A DNA stretch of 13,223 nucleotides from Bacteroidota bacterium (GTDB lineage: Bacteria; Bacteroidota; Bacteroidia; Bacteroidales; VadinHA17): NCBI GenBank assembly GCA_021816545.1, contig JAKAXP010000041.1, positions 1 to 13,223 of the forward strand. The letters are read 5' to 3'. Numbering within the stretch: the first letter of the stretch is position 1; each line of letters opens with the position of its first letter. Shown piece by piece: positions 1-6,012 of the stretch. The notes under the pieces are model-generated. The model saw nothing but the letters and a program-made list of their open reading frames with translations. It did no database searches and had not been told where the DNA came from. Both the position numbers and the translations under genes were made by a program.

Positions 1-482
1 ATCTTACGGTGGTGGTGACATTGCGCAGGCTCCCTGAAAGCGGACTGACAGGTGAGAAGGTATCACTTGAAAAACAGGTGGTTCAGTACAGAGGTGAAAA
101 GACAAGCCTGGATTCACTCGCGGAAAAAGGACTGGTGATGATCTGGATGGAACCCGGAAGGGAACCTACGCGTCATATCCTGAATGACCTTCCCGGCCTG
201 AAGGATGAATTTGACAAATGGGGAGGGTGGTTTGTGTTCCTGACTGACCCGGCCAGAAACCCTGAAGGCTTCAATCCGGAATCGGTTGCCGGGATACCGG
301 AAAATACAGTATTTGCGGCTGACAGCAATCTGGAACTGATGACATCCATGCTGGGGAGCGGATCCTCTTCCAGACCTTTGCCTGTGGTCCTCTGCTGCAA
401 CAGCAAGGGTGAGATTCTCTTTTCATCGGAGGGATACCGTATTGGGACCGGCCAGCAGATACTCAAGAAGATCAGACAATAA
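1..482 (+). CDS. C-terminal part of a transglutaminase-family protein with a thioredoxin-like tail (5' end outside window)
   Basis: The reading frame is already open at the left edge (first full codon at base 3), and no convincing start with signal peptide is present, so this is the end of a longer gene. About 157 residues are visible. They resemble the C-terminal thioredoxin-fold module that follows the transglutaminase-like domain in many Bacteroidota extracytoplasmic proteins: a strand-loop core 'GLVMIWMEPGREPTRH', then 'WFVFLTD', 'LPVVLCCNSKGEILF' and a final 'GYRIGTGQQILKKI'. The loop where a thioredoxin would carry CxxC reads EPGREPT, so no redox activity is expected. The transglutaminase catalytic domain itself would lie upstream and cannot be seen. 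The gene ends six bases before the GH92 gene, which suggests one operon. The family assignment is by recalled sequence resemblance; the substrate is unknown. Confidence 0.6.
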   Translation, partial: LTVVVTLRRLPESGLTGEKVSLEKQVVQYRGEKTSLDSLAEKGLVMIWMEPGREPTRHILNDLPGLKDEFDKWGGWFVFLTDPARNPEGFNPESVAGIPENTVFAADSNLELMTSMLGSGSSSRPLPVVLCCNSKGEILFSSEGYRIGTGQQILKKIRQ

Positions 483-488
483 CTGACA

Positions 489-2681
489 ATGAAAAGAACA
501 ATGTATTTCATTGCGGCAGGCCTTCTTGCCGCCGCATCATGCACTGCACCTCAGCAACGCGACCTTACAGTCTATGTCGATCCGTTCATTGGCACTGCCG
601 CGCATGGTCATGTCTTTCCAGGTGCTGCCACTCCGTTCGGGATGGTACAGCTCAGTCCTGACAACGGTACTTCCGGCTGGGACTGGTGCTCGGGCTACAA
701 CTACTCTGACACGGTCATAGCAGGATTCAGTCATACCCATCTGAGCGGGACGGGTATCGGGGATCTGTGTGACATACTGTTCCTCCCCTCGATGAATGGT
801 TTCAGTCTTGAGCTGACTGACAGCACTGCATCACTGGCAAAGCAGAACCGGGTATATTTCTCCCATGAGGCTGAGCAGGCACGCCCCGGTTACTATGCCG
901 TTGCACTGGCATCGGGGGTTGACGCTGAACTGACAGCCACACCCCGGTGCGGCATTCAGAGATATACCGCGGTAACAGGCGGAACAATGCATGTTCTTGT
1001 TGACCTCGGGTTTGCAGTCAACTGGGACAGGCCGGTGGATTGCCGGCTTTCATGGGACGGAACTTCCCTCTCCGGCAGGCGCATCTCGGCAGGATGGGCG
1101 GAGAAGCAGCATGTTTTCTTTTCATCAGTTTTCTCCAGGGCACCAGCCTCTGTTAAAATGACTAATGCCGGGACTGTTACAGGCAGCAGTGAGGCAGAGG
1201 GCAGTAATATCGCCTGCGTACTGGAGTTTGAGATGAAGGAAGGGGAGGAACTGATTATCAAAACCGGCATCTCCGCTGCTGACGAGGCTGGCGCGGCAGG
1301 CAACCTGGCCGCTGAGGTGCCCGGCTGGGACTTCAGCAAGGCTGCTGCCGAAGCACGCCAGGCCTGGCAGAAGAGGCTCGCAGCAGTAAAGGCTGAATCA
1401 GCCGACAGCTCATTGCTGAAGGTTTTCTATACCGCCCTGTACCATACAATGATAGCCCCGAGCCTATACAGTGACACTGACGGCAGGTACAGGGGAACGG
1501 ACGGCAATGTATACACTGCCCAGGGATTCACCAACTATACGGTCTTCTCGCTCTGGGATACCTACCGGGCAGCCCATCCCCTGTTCACACTGACAGCCCC
1601 TGAGTTGGTGCCCGATTTCATCAACACCATGCTCACAATAAAGGACCAGCAGGGCAAACTACCTGTGTGGTCACTTGCAGGTAACGAGACCAATTGCATG
1701 ATCGGCTACCATGCGGTTCCAGTGATAGCTGATGCAGTTCACAAGAAATTCACCGGGTTTGAATACGGGAAAGCACTTGTAGCATCAGTCCATTCTGCTT
1801 TCCTTGATTTCAGGGGGCTCGATTATTACCGCAAATACGGCTATATTCCATCAGAGCTTGAAAATGAGTCTGTTGCAAAGACCATGGAATATTCGATTGA
1901 TGACTGGTGCATATCTCAGATGGCCTCTGACCTCGGACAAACTGAACTGGCAGCTGAGTTTCTGGCCCGTTCGCACAATTACCGGAACCTCTTTGACACA
2001 ACAATCAAGTTTGTCAGGGGCCGGATGAGTGACGGGAACTGGCGACCGGACTTCGACCCGCTCTATTCGCATCATACCCGGTCAGACTTTACCGAGGGGA
2101 ACGGCTGGCAATACACATGGCTGGCCCCTCATGATGTTGACGGTCTGGTCTCCCTCTTCGGCAGCAGGGAAATGTTCCTGGAGCGCCTTGACTCCCTCTT
2201 CCGGGTGACCGAAGAGGTAAAGGGAGAGAATGCCTCTCCTGATATCAGCGGCCTGATAGGCCAGTATGCCCATGGCAATGAACCTTCACACCACATAGCT
2301 TACCTCTTCTCCATGGCAGGTGCCCCGGAAAAAACGGAGTCAATGGTCAGGAGGATCATGAAAGAGATGTATACCGACAAAAAGGACGGCATATGCGGAA
2401 ATGAGGATTGCGGCCAGATGTCGGCATGGTACGTGTTCTCCGCAATGGGTTTTTATCCCGTGAATCCCGCTGACGGGAAATTCATCCTCGGCAGTCCTGT
2501 GCTTGATAAAGCCGCCCTGGCTCTGCCCGGCGGAAAGATTTTCACCGTCATCGCCGAAGGCAATTCTCCGGAAAAGGCTAATGTTTCAGCCTGCTTTCTG
2601 AACGGTGCAAAGCTTGACCGCAACTACATCACCTGGGAAGAGATAACGGCCGGAGGTGAGCTCAGGTTTGTAATGAAATGA
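489..2681 (+). CDS. GH92 alpha-mannosidase-type glycoside hydrolase, lipoprotein
   Basis: A 730-residue protein matching glycoside hydrolase family 92, calcium-dependent exo-alpha-mannosidases that invert configuration at the anomeric carbon. It starts with a signal peptide ending in a lipobox (AAASC, lipidated Cys18), so it should be anchored to a membrane, periplasmic or at the cell surface. Visible family motifs in order: VDPFIGTAAHGHVFPGA (30-46), GWDWCSGYNY (63-72), the SHTHLSGTG block (81-89), LWDTYRAAHP (355-364), TEGNGWQYTW (around Glu536, the position I expect for the general acid), HGNEPSHH (around Glu598) and GNEDCGQMSAWY (637 on, with Asp640 a candidate for the base). The length fits single-module GH92 enzymes (about 700-760). 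It lies six bases after the transglutaminase-family gene. Linkage specificity (alpha-1,2, -1,3, -1,4 or mannose phosphate) cannot be read with confidence. The family call is very secure; the catalytic residue roles come from memory of the family. Confidence 0.95.
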   Translation: MKRTMYFIAAGLLAAASCTAPQQRDLTVYVDPFIGTAAHGHVFPGAATPFGMVQLSPDNGTSGWDWCSGYNYSDTVIAGFSHTHLSGTGIGDLCDILFLPSMNGFSLELTDSTASLAKQNRVYFSHEAEQARPGYYAVALASGVDAELTATPRCGIQRYTAVTGGTMHVLVDLGFAVNWDRPVDCRLSWDGTSLSGRRISAGWAEKQHVFFSSVFSRAPASVKMTNAGTVTGSSEAEGSNIACVLEFEMKEGEELIIKTGISAADEAGAAGNLAAEVPGWDFSKAAAEARQAWQKRLAAVKAESADSSLLKVFYTALYHTMIAPSLYSDTDGRYRGTDGNVYTAQGFTNYTVFSLWDTYRAAHPLFTLTAPELVPDFINTMLTIKDQQGKLPVWSLAGNETNCMIGYHAVPVIADAVHKKFTGFEYGKALVASVHSAFLDFRGLDYYRKYGYIPSELENESVAKTMEYSIDDWCISQMASDLGQTELAAEFLARSHNYRNLFDTTIKFVRGRMSDGNWRPDFDPLYSHHTRSDFTEGNGWQYTWLAPHDVDGLVSLFGSREMFLERLDSLFRVTEEVKGENASPDISGLIGQYAHGNEPSHHIAYLFSMAGAPEKTESMVRRIMKEMYTDKKDGICGNEDCGQMSAWYVFSAMGFYPVNPADGKFILGSPVLDKAALALPGGKIFTVIAEGNSPEKANVSACFLNGAKLDRNYITWEEITAGGELRFVMK

Positions 2682-2736
2682 ACAGCCGGATATCACTTTG
2701 TTGATAATATAATAGGGGAGTCACGCTTCCAATCAT

Positions 2737-2744
2737 TACCTTTG
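2737..2744 (+). promoter_or_regulatory. Bacteroidota-type -7 promoter element (TACCTTTG) for the cobalamin uptake cluster
   Basis: TACCTTTG matches the Bacteroidota sigma-ABfr -7 consensus TAnnTTTG exactly. Transcription would start about 5-7 bases downstream, near 2749-2751, which is where the left strand of riboswitch helix P1 begins. A good -33 TTTG box is not seen at the usual 19-21 base spacing; the nearest TTTG (2697-2700) is too far upstream. The call rests on the consensus match and the fit with the riboswitch edge. Confidence 0.6.
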
Positions 2745-2750
2745 TCTCAT

Positions 2751-2933
2751 TCTGGTGCTGCCGGTTTTTCCGGCAGTGAAAAGGGAACCCTGTTAAAACC
2801 AGGGACAGTACCCGCTGCTGTGAAGCCCGTTTCGCCGAGAGGCGGATCATTACAGCCGGAATCCCCGCCACTGTTTGCCAAATGGCGGACGGGAAGGCCC
2901 GGCAAGTAGGGATGAGTCAGAAGACCTGCCAGA
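2751..2933 (+). promoter_or_regulatory. Cobalamin riboswitch (B12 aptamer) upstream of btuB
   Basis: This leader RNA carries the conserved parts of the B12 aptamer in order. A closing helix P1 is formed by TCTGG (2751-2755) and CCAGA (2929-2933). A perfect 7-base-pair hairpin follows (2758-2764 with 2770-2776, loop TTTTT). Next come AAAAGGGAA and ACAGTACCCGC in the core, a CGCC/GGCG stem capped by a GAGA loop (2833-2844), and the diagnostic B12 box GCCACTG (2867-2873). GGGAAGG (2891-2897) and GATGAGTCAGAAGACCTGCC (2911-2930) complete the 3' side. The B12 box sits at the start of a CCGCCA/TGGCGG stem (2865-2870 with 2883-2888). The family binds adenosyl- or other cobalamins and represses uptake genes when the ligand is abundant. 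No U-run terminator follows before the start codon, so control of translation is more likely than termination. Confidence 0.95.
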
Positions 2934-2937
2934 TGTT

Positions 2938-2955
2938 TCCTGTTAAAGGAGCTTT
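2938..2955 (+). promoter_or_regulatory. Possible expression platform: Shine-Dalgarno-like AAAGGAG in small alternative hairpins
   Basis: A purine run AAAGGAG (2945-2951) lies between the aptamer and btuB. It can pair in two mutually exclusive small hairpins: TCCT (2938-2941) with AGGA (2947-2950), or AAAG (2945-2948) with CTTT (2952-2955). Its distance to the start codon (15-18 bases) is long for a normal ribosome site, and Bacteroidota often start without one. The regulatory role is therefore uncertain. Confidence 0.3.
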
Positions 2956-2969
2956 CGGGAATAAAAGTG

Positions 2970-4964
2970 ATGGTTCAAAGGTCATCTGACTATATTATCC
3001 GTGCCCCCGGGCGTCGTCTGCTGCTTTCTGCCGCAGTTTCAATTTTGTGCATGACTGCCTCTCTGAGCTCGTCGGCACAGGACAGCTTCATTGAAGACAC
3101 ACTTATCATCCCTGCAATTACAGTAACGGCAAAGGCTGCAGACCGTCTAACCCCTTTCACTGTTGTTAAAATAGATCAGGAACTTCTGGCACGTTACAGT
3201 GACGGCGACCTGGCCACAATGCTGCAATCGGCCAGTAATCTTTATGTAAGACGAAACGGAAACCATGGGCTGGCATCTGTTTCAATCAGGGGAATGTCAG
3301 GGAGTCATACCCTTGTGACCTGGAACGGACTTCCTGTAAATACTCCGGGAAACGGGTACAGTGACTTTACCTTAATACCGCTGCTGGCTGCCTCATCGGT
3401 AAGGATTACATCGGGGGGCTCAGACCTGGATGACATAAACGGTTACATCGGGGGAAAAGTGGAACTTGCCACCGAACCGGAGTTTGATACCGGCACTGAG
3501 ACCTCACTGAGCCTTGGTGCCGGCAGCTACGGTGAATACTCCTCCTCATTTCTTGCATCTCACGGAAGAGAAAAATTTTACGGAAGCATTGGCGCATGGG
3601 CAGAGAAGGGGCTTAATGACTTCAGGTTTGTCAACAGTGATGCTCCCGGAGGACCGTCAAAGGAAAGGAGAACAAATGCCTCCTTTCATTCAGCCGGCAT
3701 CAGGAGCGACCTGGCTTACCGGATCCGCCAGTCTCAGGTCAGTGCACACCTGTGGTTCAATGACTCCGACCGTGAACTCCCGGGACCGGTCACAACGGTT
3801 CAGCAGGACTTTGGTGAGCGGCAGACCGACCGGTCATTCAGGGGGGTATTGAAATATTCCGGTGAAAACGGGAGAATTTCTGCGGGAATAACCGCAGGCG
3901 GTTCTCACGATGTGAACAGGTATTATAACATGATCCCCTCCAACAACGGAGACAACAGTTCTTCAACCATGATGCTGAAAGTGCGGCTCGGATACCGGCT
4001 TACGGCGAAGACAGGACTGATAATCAATGCCGGAGACGTAATGGAAAGAGCTTCTGCCTTGAGTTATGACAGTAAAGAGCAGAGAAATATTTTTTCTTTT
4101 TCGCTGGCTGCGAAGTCGAATCCAATTCCCAGGCTGAGTCTGCTGCTTCAGGCAAGGCAAATGGCTGTGACAGGGATAAAGGTTTCGCCTGAACTTGCTG
4201 CAGGAGCATCATGGCTTCTGACACGAAACGGTGAACATCTCCTCAAGTTTAGCCTGAGCCGTAATACGAAACTGCCATGCCTCAATGACCTTTACTGGAT
4301 CCCTGGGGGAAATCCGGATCTTCTGCCTGAGAAATCAGCCGGAGGGGAGGTCTCCTGGTCATTCTCAGGAGCTTCAAAAACCGGAGTCCGTAACACGGTC
4401 GACCTGTCTCTGCATGCCTCAAGGGTTGATGATCTCATTCAGTGGATTCCCGGCCAGACCGGCATTTGGCATGCTGTTAACCTCAGGAGCGTCAGCGTTT
4501 CGGGATTGGATGTCAGGGCCGGAAGAGAACAGTCGGTGGCAGAATGGAAACTGAACGGCTGGATCAGCTATGCCCTTACTAGGTCAGTCATTGCAGGCTC
4601 TGATATTCCAAACGACAGGTCGGTGGGTAGCCAGCTTATATATGCTCCCCTGCATCATGCAAACCTGAACCTCATTGCTGCCAGGGGGTGGTTCAGGGCT
4701 GGATTGTCAGCAGCATGGGAAAGCCGGCGGTACACAACTTCCGATAACAGTGAGTGGCTTCACCCCGACTTCATGTCATCGGTAAGTGCAGGAGCGGTCA
4801 TCCCGGCCGGACCTGTTACCCTGAAAACTGAGCTCAAAGTGAATAACTTAACGGGGACTCCCATGGAGAGCGTCAGGAATTATCCAATGCCTCTGAGAAC
4901 ATTTAACATAAAAATCACCCTGACATGGTCAGATAAAACCAATTCAAATGAACAGACTCCTTAG
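2970..4964 (+). CDS. btuB: TonB-dependent outer-membrane receptor, predicted cobalamin transporter BtuB
   Basis: A 664-residue TonB-dependent receptor that should import cobalamin across the outer membrane using TonB-ExbBD energy. The ATG at 2970 is preferred to the GTG directly before it (2967). A signal peptide has its hydrophobic core at 17-30 and likely cleavage after SSA36. A TonB-box-like stretch (IIPAITVTA, 46-54) is followed by the plug (about 62-168), including SIRGM (105-109) and a 'TLVTWNGLPVN' segment. The rest is a beta-barrel ending in KITLTW. The plug follows the signal peptide without a carboxypeptidase-regulatory domain, and the size is near E. coli BtuB (about 614), unlike the much larger SusC proteins. 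Cobalamin specificity rests mainly on the riboswitch directly upstream and the btuG-btuFCD genes downstream. The end overlaps btuG by 17 bases, leaving an 11-residue hydrophilic tail after the last barrel tryptophan. Confidence 0.9.
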   Translation: MVQRSSDYIIRAPGRRLLLSAAVSILCMTASLSSSAQDSFIEDTLIIPAITVTAKAADRLTPFTVVKIDQELLARYSDGDLATMLQSASNLYVRRNGNHGLASVSIRGMSGSHTLVTWNGLPVNTPGNGYSDFTLIPLLAASSVRITSGGSDLDDINGYIGGKVELATEPEFDTGTETSLSLGAGSYGEYSSSFLASHGREKFYGSIGAWAEKGLNDFRFVNSDAPGGPSKERRTNASFHSAGIRSDLAYRIRQSQVSAHLWFNDSDRELPGPVTTVQQDFGERQTDRSFRGVLKYSGENGRISAGITAGGSHDVNRYYNMIPSNNGDNSSSTMMLKVRLGYRLTAKTGLIINAGDVMERASALSYDSKEQRNIFSFSLAAKSNPIPRLSLLLQARQMAVTGIKVSPELAAGASWLLTRNGEHLLKFSLSRNTKLPCLNDLYWIPGGNPDLLPEKSAGGEVSWSFSGASKTGVRNTVDLSLHASRVDDLIQWIPGQTGIWHAVNLRSVSVSGLDVRAGREQSVAEWKLNGWISYALTRSVIAGSDIPNDRSVGSQLIYAPLHHANLNLIAARGWFRAGLSAAWESRRYTTSDNSEWLHPDFMSSVSAGAVIPAGPVTLKTELKVNNLTGTPMESVRNYPMPLRTFNIKITLTWSDKTNSNEQTP

Positions 4965-5973
4965 TGCCTTTGCCATTTTTTCATTGATGATTGCAGTCTC
5001 ATGTGAACCGCAGGAAAATCCGCCTGTCTACCCCGGTGGAGAAGGGTTCTTTATCCTGAATGAGGGCAACTACCTTGCCGGTAACGGGACAGTCTCATTT
5101 TACAGCATGGAGACAGGGGATATTTACAATAATCTTTTCGGAACCGTCAACGGCAGGGGGCTGGGTGATATCCCCTCGTTCTTTGCGTCAGCAGGCAATA
5201 CGGGTTACATTGTAGTCAACAATTCCGGCACTATTGAGACAGTGGATCTCAGGACCATGGAGAGTCTCGGAACGTTTACCGGGCTGAACTCACCAAGACA
5301 GATGGTGTTGTACCAGGGTAAGGGCTATGTGAGCAGCCTTCATGACCAGGGGATCACAGTAATTGACCTGGACCGCAATGAGATAACCGGTTCAATTGAT
5401 ATCGGTAATACGTCAGAGGCGTTGGCAGTGGCAGGAGGGAAACTGTTCTCTGCCCATTGGTCAGGCGGCAGTACAATTACAGTCACAGACCTTGCCACGG
5501 AGCAGGTGATTAAAACCATCACCGTCGGGCTGGAGCCTGAAAGCATGGTGGTTGACAGGAACGGAATGCTATGGGTACTGTGCACGGGAGGATGGCAGGG
5601 AGAAGAGATACCCCGTATCTTCACAATTAACACCACTACCCTTGAGACGGTGGCAGAACTGTCATTCCGCACGGTAAATGACAATCCCTCATCACTCACC
5701 TGCAATGCCACGGGTGACACCCTTTATTATCTTGATGAAGGTGTCAGAAGGATGCCGGTGACATCATCCGCACTTCCTTCAGAAGCCTACATACCTGCGG
5801 GCAACAGGTTGTTCTACAGGCTTATGGCATGCCCCGGAGGTAAGGTGGCGGTGACTGATGCAATTGACTACCAGCAGAAGGGAGACCTGCTTCTGTTCAG
5901 CAGTACAGGTGAGCTCACTGACAGCGGACAGACCGGAATTATCCCGGGTTTTATGCTCTATATGAAGGAGTAG
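4948..5973 (+). CDS. btuG: BtuG-like surface beta-propeller lipoprotein (YncE/DUF5074-type), predicted cobalamin capture
   Basis: A 341-residue lipoprotein: a short signal peptide ends in the lipobox AVSC with lipidated Cys19, followed by a Glu/Pro-rich linker. The remainder is built of repeated beta-propeller blades of the YncE/YVTN kind, for example VIDLDRNEITGSIDIG and VTDLATEQVIKTITVGLEPES, with a family N-terminal segment 'GFFILNEGNYLAGNGTVSFY'. In gut Bacteroides, BtuG proteins of this architecture are surface lipoproteins that bind cobalamin with extremely high affinity and form a complex with BtuB. Here the gene directly follows and overlaps btuB in a riboswitch-controlled cluster, the same arrangement. 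The acidic residue after Cys fits surface export, but a classical run of acidic residues is absent. The fold is secure; the BtuG role is inferred from fold, anchoring and position. Ligand-binding residues were not identified. Confidence 0.8.
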   Translation: MNRLLSAFAIFSLMIAVSCEPQENPPVYPGGEGFFILNEGNYLAGNGTVSFYSMETGDIYNNLFGTVNGRGLGDIPSFFASAGNTGYIVVNNSGTIETVDLRTMESLGTFTGLNSPRQMVLYQGKGYVSSLHDQGITVIDLDRNEITGSIDIGNTSEALAVAGGKLFSAHWSGGSTITVTDLATEQVIKTITVGLEPESMVVDRNGMLWVLCTGGWQGEEIPRIFTINTTTLETVAELSFRTVNDNPSSLTCNATGDTLYYLDEGVRRMPVTSSALPSEAYIPAGNRLFYRLMACPGGKVAVTDAIDYQQKGDLLLFSSTGELTDSGQTGIIPGFMLYMKE

Positions 5974-6012
5974 TTACTTTTTGCTTATTTTTAATGCAGC
6001 AACGTTAAGATA

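Noticed and set aside
173..544. Minus-strand frame of 123 codons with a hydrophobic start
   Set aside because: It is antisense to the end of the transglutaminase-family gene and the GH92 start. The hydrophobic stretch is the complement of the inter-gene and signal peptide region, and no family is recognised.
2662..2871. Minus-strand frame of 69 codons across the intergenic region
   Set aside because: It lies over the GH92 3' end, promoter and riboswitch, and its translation shows no domain. The riboswitch explains the conservation-like structure here.
2967..2969. GTG immediately before the btuB ATG as start codon
   Set aside because: The adjacent ATG at 2970 is the more usual initiator. The choice changes the protein by one residue only.
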